NCBI GenBank assembly: GCA_045837725.1
Contig: JBEWZL010000294.1
Span: 1 to 64,000 of the forward strand
Reading direction: 5' to 3'
DNA: 64,000 bases
From: Vermamoeba vermiformis
Lineage: Eukaryota > Tubulinea > Echinamoebida
Positions 1 through 9,773 of this stretch are shown here, piece after piece. Made by a program: the position numbers and the translations under genes. The notes under the pieces are model-generated. The model ran no database searches, was not told the DNA's origin, and saw only the letters and a program-made list of their open reading frames with translations. Position 1 is the stretch's first letter. Each line of letters begins with the position of its first letter.

Positions 1-154
1 AGTCGTCCGAGTAAATAATGAGGCGTGGTATTCAGTGTAAGATAAGGTTTTTAACAAGCCTGATTTTTATTTAGGTATACAAATACAGTTTATCAACCGA
101 CGGAATCACATCTGTGAATCCGCAGCACGTGGAGTGTAGATCTACTCCACTACA
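1..154 (-). repeat. 3' LTR of the Ty3/Gypsy element (left copy, cut by window start)
   Basis: This matches the right LTR base for base over 154 positions. By alignment the first 7 bases of the copy lie outside the window. It ends in CTACA, the expected inverted terminal dinucleotide context TG...CA. Confidence 0.95.
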
Positions 155-169
155 TTCCTCCCTTCTTTT
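155..169 (-). other. Polypurine tract of the retrotransposon
   Basis: The 15 bases just upstream of the 3' LTR (element sense) are all purines, AAAAGAAGGGAGGAA. This is the expected plus-strand primer site. A similar purine run occurs inside pol near position 665-680. Confidence 0.8.
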
Positions 170-199
170 AATTGCTCCCCTATATTAGAGTGGTCAGCT

Positions 200-3100
200 C
201 TATCTTCGACGCTGTGCGTCTTGAATCTCGACGTCAAATGTCTCTTCGAAATTTGCTAGACACGTTCTTAAAAAGTCAATGAACTCGTCATGATTTTTAA
301 GAGCGGTAATTTGTCTTGCAAAATTTCTTATTCTGTTACTACCGGTAATATTAGGTGAAGTAAAGATATTCTTTAATTCCTTTTTGACAGGTGCTATATT
401 TAGCGACGGATCCTTATCACGATATTGAACATAAACGTCGACAAGAGCATTATATAGCTCCTTTTTATGTAAAGGTTCGTTCCACGTTTCAATAAACTCT
501 GATTTCGGAATTTCAATCGGTGGATTTGGTGCGATATTTTCAGAATAGAATTGTGGTAATTTTTCCTTTACTGGTTCGACTTTATTCTCTACCTTAGGGT
601 AGTGAATATCATGTATTCGGCGTTTAACGTCCTTAATTAGAGGTTTTAATTCGTTGTTATTCATTTCCTCCCTTCTTTTAGTTAATGATGCTTTTAACGC
701 CTCTAGTTGATCAATATTACCAGATTCATCTATAATTTTGCGAATAATATCGCTATCCGATAATATTGGTTCATAATCTGTCATTGGAATATCGACGAAA
801 TTCGGATCTGGTACTGGAACTATGTCCTCGACCTGATTCGTAATTTCGCGCATTACTGGTAGCTCTACGTATTGTTTCTCTCCTCTTTCAACGGCAGGGT
901 CAAAACTGTCGTTCTCGTGTAATGAGACGAATTCTTTAGGAGTACCAAGCACTGAGGTACACGGTTTTAGGCGGTCTACGTGCACTGTCTGCTTGAGTGT
1001 CGTACCATCTGGTTTCATTAATCGATAGTTAACGGGACCTACTATCTCTTTAATCCAGTACGGTCCTGACCATGGTATACTAAGCTTTAATTTAGGTGCG
1101 TCAACACCTCGTGCCGGCCAGTAAAACCACACTCGTTCACCCAACTCGTATGAAACATCTCTTCGATTAAGGTTATAGTACTCCGTCTGTCTTTCACGAG
1201 CGAGTTTGAGTCTATTCGAAACATCTGCGTGCATGTTTTTAATTCTTTCCTTAATGGCTTCGAGACCATTCTTACTACTCGTTAACAATTCTAATGACAC
1301 ATCGGGAAACTTAAAGTCAACCAACGGGCGCGGTGAATATGTTCTTAATAACTCGAACGGCGAGTAGCCAGTTGAGGTATGTGGTGTGTCTCGGTATGCG
1401 TATTGTACGAAGGGTAAGAACAAATCCCAATCACCTTGGTTGTCATGTACGTACATCGATAGCATTACGCACAACGTGTGGTTAAACCTCTCAGTTAAAC
1501 CATTAGTTTGCGGATGATACGATGTCGAAGGAGCATGTTTCACTCCTGACGCTTCAGCTAGCGCCTTAAATACTTGACTCATGAATTGTGAACCACGGTC
1601 GGAGATTATTCTCGACATGGGTCCATATTCTAACAACACTTTCAAGAATTTCTTCGCTACTGTTAACGCAGTAATATCTTTTAAGCGGAAGCAAATAGGG
1701 AATTTCGTAAAATAGTCAGTGAAGACTAGAATGTATCTATATTTACGTGGTGTCATCGGTAACGGTCCGAGAATATCAACTCCTACTATATCGAACGGGT
1801 GTTTCGCTTCAATGGCTTGCATTTTTCCTGCTTTCAAGACTCGTGGGGTCTTCTTAGCGATACACTTTACGCAACTGCGCACGTGATCACTAATTGATTT
1901 GTACATTTTCGGCCAAAAATATCTTGATGCGATCAAATCGAATGTCCTTTGAATACCTTGATGGGCACCCAATGGATCATTGTGGAAATAATGCAATATT
2001 TCTTCACGATACTGTTCTGGTACTACGAGTCGAAGTCCAGCTGTCACTGAATGTTTTCGTTGCGGATAGTATCCGTGATACAATACTCCATCAACCATGC
2101 AGTACAGTTCTGATTCAACTAGTATTCTCTTTGCGACGCGTCTATTATTGGGTAAGTGATCGTCTTTCAGATACGCAATAATTTTTCGCAATGTACGATC
2201 TTTGCTTTGCAATTTTGCTAATTCCTTCGGATCAACAGTATCAGCGAATGTATCGTAGGATTGAATAAGGTTAACGGGTAGTCTTGATAACCCGTCAGCG
2301 TTTGCGTTCTGTGCTCCCGGTCGCGCTATCACGTCAAAGTGATAATCGCTCAGTGTCATTCTCCATCGTGCGACTCTACCGTTATGATTTTTGAACGAAT
2401 CAATATGCTCTAACGGTTTGTGATCAGTCATCACGACGAATTTCTGACCGTATAAGTACGCACGAAAGTGTTTAATACTCTCGACCATTGCTAAACACTC
2501 TCGTTCCATGATAGCGTATTTCCTTTCACTATCGGAGAATTTCTTTGAGAAGTACGCGATGGGATGTTCACTATTGTCGTAGTATTGAGTTAATACTCCT
2601 CCCATCCCATAGTCACTCGCATCCACTTGTAGAACGAACGAAACGTTCAATCTTGGGTACGCAAGGACTGGTTGTTTCGCTAACGCTTTCTTTAACCTGT
2701 TAAATGACCGTCTGACATCACTATCAATACAAAAAGGTGCATTCTTACGCAATAATTCGGTTAACGGTCGACTTATGCTGGCATAACCACGAATAAATCG
2801 CCTGTAATAACCTGTCATTCCTAGAAATGCTTTGACATCAGTAACGCTTTGCCATAAATCGATATCTAACTTGTTAATCGCTTCAATCTTTGTCGGATCT
2901 GGCGACACGCCGTTGAAATCAATCTTATGTCCTAGGTACGTAGTACTATCTTCACCGAACGAACACTTGGAACGTTTCAGTTTCAAATTAGCGTTTCTTA
3001 GTCTATCAAATACACATCTAAGATGGACCATGTGTTCTTCGAAAGTTCGTGAGAAAATCAAAATATCATCGATATATACGAGACACATTTTCCAATTCAA

Positions 3101-4705
3101 TCCTGCTAGTACCAAGTTCATTAAACGTTGGAATGTCGCTGGCGCATTCGTTAGGCCAAACGGCATCACGTTATATTCGTAAGAGCCTTCCTCCGTTATG
3201 AAAGCTGTCTTTTCTTTATCTTCTTCAGCTACTGCGATTTGATAATAGGATTGAACCAAATCGAGCGTAGTGAAATATTTCATGCCATCAAGACGTTCTA
3301 AAACATCTTCGATGCGCGGAATTGGGTACACATCTTTCTTCGTTACGCTATTCAGCTGTCGATAATCGACGCAGAATCGTTTAGTACCGTCTTTCTTTTG
3401 TACTAGCAGAATTGGACTAGACCATGGTGAACTCGATGGTCTTATAATACCAGCTTCGAGTGAGTCTTGTATATACTTCGATACGAAAGCCTTTTGACTT
3501 ATTGGCGTCCAATAAGCTCGTTGTTTGCGAGGTGGGCCGTCAGTATAAATTCTATGCGTAACTAGCGGCGTAGTTGATCTAATATCAACGGAAAACAGAT
3601 CTTTATATTCCTCTAGGAATTCGATCATGATCTTTCTCTGTTCTTCTGTTAACCGTTTCGCAATTCCCGAACTAGAAGGTTCATCAACCGGCTTGGAATT
3701 AGAATGGGCGTCTTTGATAGAGGTTACCCTCTCATTCGAATCTTTCAAACGCATTTTCTCAATTTTCCGAGTCAGTTTCAGAACTTTGCGTCGAATCTTA
3801 CGGGGCATATCATCTGGTGATTTATCACTCTTTGATGTATCTACGTAAGCAGAATCAGTATTTCTACTATCATCAGTGGTTTTGACACTGTTCGACGAAT
3901 CATTCGGCTTCGCAGCATTAGTCTTTTCTTCAAGGGCATCGAGCGTCAGAGCCTCTCCTTTCTCATCGCACCATATCTTTACATTATCTGACGCATATGC
4001 TATTGGTAGATTGCCCGAGATACTCAAACAAACGTTATGCGAAGTATTGGTGATAAAGACATCGACGTAACCATCTTTGACAGTCCGTAATTGCAACGGT
4101 ACTTGTCCATGTGAGAGTTTGAACTTCGTCGATTCTATCAAATAATCACCATCTTTAACTACACCTTTAACCTTTGCTTTCACGTTCATTCCTGAAAGCG
4201 GTTTAATTACAGCTCGTTGTACTGACATTACGAGTTGACCAGGCGGTTCTACCAACGCCGTAGTCACTCTGTTCGATGTTCCCTTTAGCACCTCGTCGGC
4301 CTTATCACTTACACCGGGTCGACTAAGCTCCTTTCGGGGCCAGATAACCTCGCCTTCGCACACAATGCGAGCTCCAGCAGCATAGAGTACGTTAGTCCCA
4401 ATGATAAGTGGGAACGAAATTTCGGGTACGTACAAAGCGTACACTCTGATTGGCGTTGCCACCAATTGGATTGTGATATCCACGAATCCTTTGACGGGCA
4501 TTAGCTCGTCGTTAGCGGCTTTAATCATATGCCCGCTATCAGTAGAAGTCACGACCAAGTTCAAAGAGTCAACAAGCTTTTTATTTATCACTGTTACAGC
4601 AGCACCAGTATCGATAAGAGCTCTCGGTACTGTGCTTCCATTCACGACCACTTTCGCTTCAGCGACATTGCTAACAGTGCCTTTTGGAACAGTTATCGTT
4701 GACAA
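200..4705 (-). CDS. pol: Retrotransposon Pol polyprotein (PR-RT-RH-IN)
   Basis: This is an open 1501-residue polyprotein. An aspartic protease site, IDTGAAV, lies near residue 32. The reverse transcriptase carries the YIDD box near residue 542. RNase H follows. The integrase has an HHCC zinc-binding region (about 915-960), a DDE core beginning near 970, and a GPY/F-like motif near 1213 (SGPYWIKEIVGPVNYRL). About 250 residues of low-similarity tail follow, with no chromodomain. Domain order and sequence style are Ty3/Gypsy. The frame is open throughout, matching the identical LTRs and a young age. Confidence 0.95.
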   Translation of the reverse strand: MSTITVPKGTVSNVAEAKVVVNGSTVPRALIDTGAAVTVINKKLVDSLNLVVTSTDSGHMIKAANDELMPVKGFVDITIQLVATPIRVYALYVPEISFPLIIGTNVLYAAGARIVCEGEVIWPRKELSRPGVSDKADEVLKGTSNRVTTALVEPPGQLVMSVQRAVIKPLSGMNVKAKVKGVVKDGDYLIESTKFKLSHGQVPLQLRTVKDGYVDVFITNTSHNVCLSISGNLPIAYASDNVKIWCDEKGEALTLDALEEKTNAAKPNDSSNSVKTTDDSRNTDSAYVDTSKSDKSPDDMPRKIRRKVLKLTRKIEKMRLKDSNERVTSIKDAHSNSKPVDEPSSSGIAKRLTEEQRKIMIEFLEEYKDLFSVDIRSTTPLVTHRIYTDGPPRKQRAYWTPISQKAFVSKYIQDSLEAGIIRPSSSPWSSPILLVQKKDGTKRFCVDYRQLNSVTKKDVYPIPRIEDVLERLDGMKYFTTLDLVQSYYQIAVAEEDKEKTAFITEEGSYEYNVMPFGLTNAPATFQRLMNLVLAGLNWKMCLVYIDDILIFSRTFEEHMVHLRCVFDRLRNANLKLKRSKCSFGEDSTTYLGHKIDFNGVSPDPTKIEAINKLDIDLWQSVTDVKAFLGMTGYYRRFIRGYASISRPLTELLRKNAPFCIDSDVRRSFNRLKKALAKQPVLAYPRLNVSFVLQVDASDYGMGGVLTQYYDNSEHPIAYFSKKFSDSERKYAIMERECLAMVESIKHFRAYLYGQKFVVMTDHKPLEHIDSFKNHNGRVARWRMTLSDYHFDVIARPGAQNANADGLSRLPVNLIQSYDTFADTVDPKELAKLQSKDRTLRKIIAYLKDDHLPNNRRVAKRILVESELYCMVDGVLYHGYYPQRKHSVTAGLRLVVPEQYREEILHYFHNDPLGAHQGIQRTFDLIASRYFWPKMYKSISDHVRSCVKCIAKKTPRVLKAGKMQAIEAKHPFDIVGVDILGPLPMTPRKYRYILVFTDYFTKFPICFRLKDITALTVAKKFLKVLLEYGPMSRIISDRGSQFMSQVFKALAEASGVKHAPSTSYHPQTNGLTERFNHTLCVMLSMYVHDNQGDWDLFLPFVQYAYRDTPHTSTGYSPFELLRTYSPRPLVDFKFPDVSLELLTSSKNGLEAIKERIKNMHADVSNRLKLARERQTEYYNLNRRDVSYELGERVWFYWPARGVDAPKLKLSIPWSGPYWIKEIVGPVNYRLMKPDGTTLKQTVHVDRLKPCTSVLGTPKEFVSLHENDSFDPAVERGEKQYVELPVMREITNQVEDIVPVPDPNFVDIPMTDYEPILSDSDIIRKIIDESGNIDQLEALKASLTKRREEMNNNELKPLIKDVKRRIHDIHYPKVENKVEPVKEKLPQFYSENIAPNPPIEIPKSEFIETWNEPLHKKELYNALVDVYVQYRDKDPSLNIAPVKKELKNIFTSPNITGSNRIRNFARQITALKNHDEFIDFLRTCLANFEETFDVEIQDAQRRR

Positions 4706-4765
4706 AGTCGCGACAATGAAAGGGTTGTCTTCGTCAGTTGACTCTTCTGACTCGGTCGAATCGAG

Positions 4766-6472
4766 TCAGTCATCTCTCTTTCTCTTTCCAAGGTAAGGGC
4801 GATCACGATCATCATAATGACGATCTTGGTGACCTCCGCGACCTCCTTGGCCATAGCCATCACGGCGATCTTGGTGTCCTCCGTGACCACCTCGACCTCC
4901 TCTGCCACCTCTGCCACCTCTGCCGCCTCTACCACCGCGAGTACCGGTTCTACAGTCTCTCGCGAGATGGTTCCTGCCACCGCACTTGAAACAGACGCCT
5001 GCATTTCGGAGTGCGTTAAGCATCTCAACGAAGTTAGGCACTGCATCTGTCTCATCTTGTTCCGTGTAGACTTCAAGTTGCGGTTGAGGGGCTTGCACGA
5101 CGTTCACCTTGGCGGGGGCTGGAGCTGGCGCGTCGATGAGCTTGAGGTTCTCGTGGTCAACGACCCATTGTGTCATGGCCTCGTAGGACTCGAGTCGATC
5201 CAGGTTGAGTTCAGCTTGGGCACGCATCGCTGGCGGTAACTTGTCCAAGAGTAACAAGATCTTGGTTTGTTCGTCACAGTCAGCATGGTGAATGAAGCAA
5301 TGGTTGAACTCGGCGATGAAGATCGGCGCAGATCGTCGTAGATCCCAACGATAGTTGCGAGCAGCTTGTTGAGCGTGCATTCTATTGCCAGGTGATGGAT
5401 AGGTTCGCAAGAGCCAGTTCGCAGCTTGCGTGATTGAAGCAGTATTCACGTCATATCGAGAATTAAATAACGCTCGTGGAGCGTCATCCAGGCATTCATG
5501 AAAGAAAACCACTTTCTGTCGATCCGATAAATGGTTTGACGTGCATATGCTCAGAAAGTTCGTTAACCAAGTCTTCGTGTGCCCGTTGTTGGTCTCGGGG
5601 TTGAAGATTTTAAGATTCTTTGCCTTTCTTGCTTGATCAAGACTACTGGATTTCTCCGGTGGTACAAAACCTTGCGCAAAAGGTTGAGAAGCTGGTTGGG
5701 GTTTCTTTGGACTCGCTTTTGGAGTAACAGGGACAGGTCTTTCGGTTTCTCGAGTTGCATCCAAATTCGCGGTTAGATTCGCGATCTGACTGGCGACTCT
5801 ACGGTCCACCAATTCTTCTAAATTTCGAGAATCAAAGGAGCGACTTTCAACATCCTCTCTCCACAAACGTAAAACATCATCAACGGTTAAATCAGCATCG
5901 CGTGATAAATCGTCGATGAAATTTCGTACGGAATTTGTCGGTTGGCCTGTAAATTGATTAACCGTCTGGGAGTTATCCCTTCTGGATTCACCAAATATAG
6001 GTCCTTTCTTCGCGGGTGTCTTTGGCGGAGTCACCTTCGCGTTAGGTGTTTCGGCACCAGATTTGGCCGTCGATCTGGGTGGAGTACTCGTCTTAGGTGC
6101 AGACGCTGGCGTAGTAGTTGTCTGACGATTCTCTTGTTGTTCTCCACCGGGTTGGCGACGCGTTGCTTGATCATACGTTGCTGCAAAACCTTGTTCAAGC
6201 TCCTGGCGGATCTGATTCAGTTGCTCCTGCAGTACGTTGTCGATGTTCATAGGCTGGCCGTTATTATTGTTAACACTTGTGTTGATTGCAGCAGGCTCAA
6301 CTTCCATTGACTCGATGTTGACAGGCGTGTCATCGACGTCATTGTGAACAGTTGTGGCAGTCAGTGTAGGCGGATCAGCAGTTGGTACTTCAGCAGCAGG
6401 AACGGTTCTTCTATTTCCCCTCCCTCTTCCTTTGGCGGGAGTCTTAATGTGCGGAGATGTAGCGCGAGACAT
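4766..6472 (-). CDS. gag: Retrotransposon Gag protein
   Basis: This is a Ty3/Gypsy Gag of about 568 residues. The start is taken at the ATG giving MSRATSPHIK, because the extra upstream codons lie in the primer-binding site and have no ATG. The N-terminal third is Pro/Thr/Gln-rich and low in complexity. A capsid-like helical region follows, and near the C-terminus there is a CCHC zinc knuckle (CFKCGGRNHLARDC) for RNA binding, then an RGG-rich basic tail. It lies just upstream of pol in the same reading frame, so pol could be made by stop read-through, as in some members of the family, or by its own initiation. Confidence 0.92.
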   Translation of the reverse strand: MSRATSPHIKTPAKGRGRGNRRTVPAAEVPTADPPTLTATTVHNDVDDTPVNIESMEVEPAAINTSVNNNNGQPMNIDNVLQEQLNQIRQELEQGFAATYDQATRRQPGGEQQENRQTTTTPASAPKTSTPPRSTAKSGAETPNAKVTPPKTPAKKGPIFGESRRDNSQTVNQFTGQPTNSVRNFIDDLSRDADLTVDDVLRLWREDVESRSFDSRNLEELVDRRVASQIANLTANLDATRETERPVPVTPKASPKKPQPASQPFAQGFVPPEKSSSLDQARKAKNLKIFNPETNNGHTKTWLTNFLSICTSNHLSDRQKVVFFHECLDDAPRALFNSRYDVNTASITQAANWLLRTYPSPGNRMHAQQAARNYRWDLRRSAPIFIAEFNHCFIHHADCDEQTKILLLLDKLPPAMRAQAELNLDRLESYEAMTQWVVDHENLKLIDAPAPAPAKVNVVQAPQPQLEVYTEQDETDAVPNFVEMLNALRNAGVCFKCGGRNHLARDCRTGTRGGRGGRGGRGGRGGRGGHGGHQDRRDGYGQGGRGGHQDRHYDDRDRPYLGKRKRDD

Positions 6473-6496
6473 GTTGAGATTCGTCGGGCGCACCAA
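6473..6496 (-). other. Primer-binding site of the retrotransposon
   Basis: Directly inside the 5' LTR the minus strand reads TTGGTGCGCCCGACGA. The TGG start is the complement of a tRNA CCA end, so a tRNA whose 3' end is GGGCGCACCA would prime reverse transcription. I cannot name the tRNA. The gag start codon follows at once. Confidence 0.75.
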
Positions 6497-6657
6497 TGTA
6501 GTGAGTCGTCCGAGTAAATAATGAGGCGTGGTATTCAGTGTAAGATAAGGTTTTTAACAAGCCTGATTTTTATTTAGGTATACAAATACAGTTTATCAAC
6601 CGACGGAATCACATCTGTGAATCCGCAGCACGTGGAGTGTAGATCTACTCCACTACA
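6497..6657 (-). repeat. 5' LTR of the Ty3/Gypsy element (right copy)
   Basis: The full LTR is 161 bp. It begins TGTAGTG and ends CACTACA, a perfect short inverted terminal repeat with TG/CA ends. It is short for the family, and identical to the left copy where both are visible. Confidence 0.95.
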
Positions 6658-6778
6658 CTACGAGCACCACAAGACGTGCATTCGAGTTTGAGCGTGATCT
6701 TTTTGGTAGTCTTAGCCTAATTTATGTTTAGTGTTAGTTCCTTGTTTAAAAATAATAAATGTTTTGAGGTACCTTTTT

Positions 6779-7018
6779 ATGGAAGATCTGTTTAGTTTGG
6801 CCGCCAAAACCTTTCTGTTTACGATCATAACGGCGTTTTCCTTAAGAATGGTGAGTATAAGGAGATCTATATTTGAAGATGAGTCGCATACCTTGGGCGG
6901 TCAAACGAGGAGCACCGGATTTGTATTGACTGACTTTGTGCGGTCTGTGTTTCCTGCACTCTTTGGATGCGCAGTAAGTGTTGCGTTGTTTTGGCACGTT
7001 AACCTAATCTCAGATTAA
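6779..7018 (+). CDS. Possible small membrane protein, uncertain
   Basis: This is an ATG-started ORF of 79 residues just right of the retrotransposon. It starts [10 protein letters not shown], has a hydrophobic stretch near residues 8-22 and a second near 58-72, with a charged middle. A GTGAG donor-like sequence follows the first 24 codons, so it may instead be the first exon of a spliced gene. No family is recognised, and this could be chance. Confidence 0.25.
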   Translation: MEDLFSLAAKTFLFTIITAFSLRMVSIRRSIFEDESHTLGGQTRSTGFVLTDFVRSVFPALFGCAVSVALFWHVNLISD

Positions 7019-7614
7019 TTAATCTACGGTCATTATTATTAGAGGTCTGATCTAGCATGTCAAGTCATACCATTTGTAATGTTTTCTGTTCGCTTGGTTC
7101 TTGAATACAATTAGTTGAGAGCAAACTCAGATGTTGAAATAGTAAGTAATTTGACTGTCAAAAATTGACTTTTGAGTGTCAAACTTCATTTTGGTCAAAG
7201 CGGATCCCGACTTTTTCTCCGTTCTGAAATCACGTTGTTCTGCTAAACAATTCTAAGGACGTTTGGTGTATTATTGACTACATGCACCATTTAACCTACT
7301 AGCATCAAGCGGCCTCTCGGGCAAAATTTTCCGTCGACTCGGGATCTCGGCGAGAAAAACTCGTCTACAACTGAACTGCGCAACTCATTCACCGTACGTC
7401 ATATAACATTACAAACAATAAAATAAAAATTTTCTTTAATATGACCACATTACAATAGCTGCTACACGATAGGAAATTTATTTTAATTTGTAATAAATTT
7501 CTGCGGAAATGCGGCGCAAAGCGGAACAGGGATAGAATCTTTTACGCGGTAAACGTAAAAACGTAATCTTTTTTCAATTTATTTTATCTTTTAAAAGAGA
7601 ACATCGCGCAACAG
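7019..7614. other. Non-coding stretch, upstream region of the secreted protein gene
   Basis: There is no convincing ORF here. Near 7155-7195 lie several TTGAC and TGTCAA half-sites but no full palindrome. The last 150 bases before the next start codon are AT-rich. Confidence 0.5.
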
Positions 7615-9429
7615 ATGAAGCTATTCTTCCTACTTCTCACGATCTCTTGTTTCTTTGCCGACTTCGTTCGCTCCGCTCCCACCGACTTGAAGATAGATGC
7701 TGTGGTGATGCGTAACGACGGTCTCTCCGGTCCTGCTTTTGTTGCCAGCGGTGCGTCGGCAATAATTAATAATTTTTCCGATTCTCACTCACATCGATTT
7801 ATAGGATTTCCGTTGCCTCCTGGTGCCCTGCGAGCAGAAGACATCTCCTACGTAAGAGTTTTTGTCCAAGGAGTAGAGCAAGCTTGTGCCGTTGGTGCCC
7901 TACGGGGTCGCCATCCGGATGGAACGCTTCGTTCGATCGTCATAGAATTCAACTACAACATCCCCGACAACAATACTATTCCCGCTTACGTGCAGCTAGG
8001 CTCAATTAAGCGACAAGTGTTGGACATTGATTTTGTTCGTATCACCTACAAAATGGTAGCCAAAGTTATTATAACGCCTTCGGATCCGGCCTACCTCTGT
8101 TCAACGAACGCTGCTCTCACTCCGCTTGTGCCATCTAGCATGGATTCCGCCGAAGTTCAAGCATGGCAGCAAGCTATTGAGTCCGCTTGGTTTAAGATCG
8201 TTGGGTATGGTACTGCGATTTACGACTATGGATCTGGACTTATCGCGTGGTACATCCGAACTGGAGATATTCAAGCGATACGCCAGGCAGTTGGTGTAGC
8301 TACATTGGGTATCAATTACTATATTCCATTCGCCAACGACACGGATATTTGCACTAAGGAACAAATAGACGTTATAAATCCTGAACGTCTGGATGGAGAG
8401 TACCACGCATGTGGATTAACTACGGAATGGTGGAGTCTTAGGTACTACATGAATCATGCGTTTTACATGTTTTTTGGTTGGGAGCAGTACATTTATCAGT
8501 CCTGGCAACAATCTCAAATGGTCATGAGGTGGCTCACACCAACGGAATGCCTGACAAGGGATTTATCACCAAGATTTAATTTCGGAATACGACTGATTCC
8601 TACCATGATGGCATACATATCTGAAGGAATTACGAAGATCGACGGTGGTTGGGGTGCAGGCGCGGGAGATCCAGACTTCCCAACAAAATTGCCAGGAATT
8701 ATCAACTGCTTAGACTACAACAAATATAATGACTCAAGCGACTTCAGATATGGCCTTGTGGGCTTCAAGAATGAAACCGTTGACATCCCGGGATATCCCG
8801 GTTATTTCCCGACTTTTCAACTCGCAGTAGTGGCTGATTTCTTGATTACGTACTACCAAAACATTCAAGCGGACCCTCGAATTCCTCCCATGATCAAATC
8901 TATTGGAGATTTCGTCATTCGAGAGCTCGAACCAAGTATTTCAGGCGAGCCCGGGTTTCCGATTAGCTATGTCATGCAGTACGTGCCACGACAAGGCCCC
9001 CAACGACCGGCAGAACCACATCCGTGGGAGCCCTACTTGTTCCCAATGTTCACTAATACCTATGGCTTCTTGTACGCTTACTACAAAAATGATACGTACA
9101 AATTGTGGGGTATACGCTCACTCGCTCCGGAACAAATGGCCGGCTTTATTTGGATTAAAAAGGCCTGGGGAGAGGTCTATAATGGTCACAGACACTCGTT
9201 CTCTTATTATATGAACGGAGGTGCAGCTGAGGGATTGCAAAGCACCCGTCCCGGTGCGCAGATCCCGCCAGTGTCCAACACCACAGACGCAGTGGGCAAC
9301 ACAAGAGTTACCACGATTGAACCTCCACCCCAGTCTCAGACTGCTCCTGGTGCTGCTAAGGTTTCTAACGGTGTCTTCGTCGTACCGAGCGTTGCATTGC
9401 TTGTAATGACCTTCATTTCGATTCTTTAA
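7615..9429 (+). CDS. Secreted, probably GPI-anchored protein of unknown function
   Basis: This is an intronless 604-residue protein. A clear signal peptide covers residues 1-20. The C-terminus is a hydrophobic run preceded by a Pro/Thr/Ser-rich stalk, typical of a GPI-attachment signal. Residues about 45-125 form a beta-rich region with FPLPPG near 66 and RHPDGTLRSIVIEF near 98-111. This faintly recalls the N-terminal domain of the PcRGLX/YetA family of exo-rhamnogalacturonan lyases. The rest is rich in Trp and Tyr, as in carbohydrate-active enzymes. The family link is an inference and no catalytic residues can be named. A cell-surface or secreted role is likely. Confidence 0.85.
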   Translation: MKLFFLLLTISCFFADFVRSAPTDLKIDAVVMRNDGLSGPAFVASGASAIINNFSDSHSHRFIGFPLPPGALRAEDISYVRVFVQGVEQACAVGALRGRHPDGTLRSIVIEFNYNIPDNNTIPAYVQLGSIKRQVLDIDFVRITYKMVAKVIITPSDPAYLCSTNAALTPLVPSSMDSAEVQAWQQAIESAWFKIVGYGTAIYDYGSGLIAWYIRTGDIQAIRQAVGVATLGINYYIPFANDTDICTKEQIDVINPERLDGEYHACGLTTEWWSLRYYMNHAFYMFFGWEQYIYQSWQQSQMVMRWLTPTECLTRDLSPRFNFGIRLIPTMMAYISEGITKIDGGWGAGAGDPDFPTKLPGIINCLDYNKYNDSSDFRYGLVGFKNETVDIPGYPGYFPTFQLAVVADFLITYYQNIQADPRIPPMIKSIGDFVIRELEPSISGEPGFPISYVMQYVPRQGPQRPAEPHPWEPYLFPMFTNTYGFLYAYYKNDTYKLWGIRSLAPEQMAGFIWIKKAWGEVYNGHRHSFSYYMNGGAAEGLQSTRPGAQIPPVSNTTDAVGNTRVTTIEPPPQSQTAPGAAKVSNGVFVVPSVALLVMTFISIL

Positions 9430-9447
9430 TCTCCTTGGACAATCACT

Positions 9448-9453
9448 AATAAA
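9448..9453 (+). terminator. Poly(A) signal AATAAA of the secreted protein gene
   Basis: A canonical AATAAA lies 19 bases after the stop codon, followed by a T- and A-rich tract. Confidence 0.6.
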
Positions 9454-9773
9454 GGCAGTCTTTATTTAAAAAAAACAAGCTCGTCTGCACAGAATTTGTT
9501 TTGTTTTAATTGCGTTATACTTAACACAAACGAATTACTTGCGTTAAATTGAGATCTGACCTCTCACAGAACGGGTGGGATAAATTGTAGGCTTCATTGA
9601 CATAGTTTGAAATAATTTATGGCAAAGAGGTATATTACGTACATAATTTAATAGCGCAGCGATTAATATGATTAACAACTTGGTGGAATAAAAACTAGCT
9701 TCAGATTCAAGTGCTCGATCCGGTTATTGCAGATCCAGATTAAAATACAAGACTTGTCCAATTATTAGGCATC

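Larger units (their letters stand above)
1..6657 (-). mobile_element. Ty3/Gypsy LTR retrotransposon, looks whole
   Basis: A complete-looking Metaviridae (Ty3/Gypsy) element lies on the minus strand. Its parts in element order are a 161-bp 5' LTR (right side), a primer-binding site directly after it, gag, pol with protease, reverse transcriptase, RNase H and integrase in that order, a purine-rich tract, and the 3' LTR (left side, lacking 7 bases at the window edge). The protease-RT-RH-IN order fixes the family as Ty3/Gypsy rather than Ty1/Copia. No envelope gene or chromodomain is seen. The two LTRs are identical over the 154 bases that can be compared and both long ORFs are open, so the insertion is very recent and I see no clear breaks. 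The target-site duplication cannot be tested because the left flank is outside the window. Confidence 0.95.

Noticed and set aside
4738-6310. Several plus-strand ORFs opposite gag and pol
   Set aside because: Shadow frames of the retrotransposon; no motifs, low-complexity mirror of the RGG tail.
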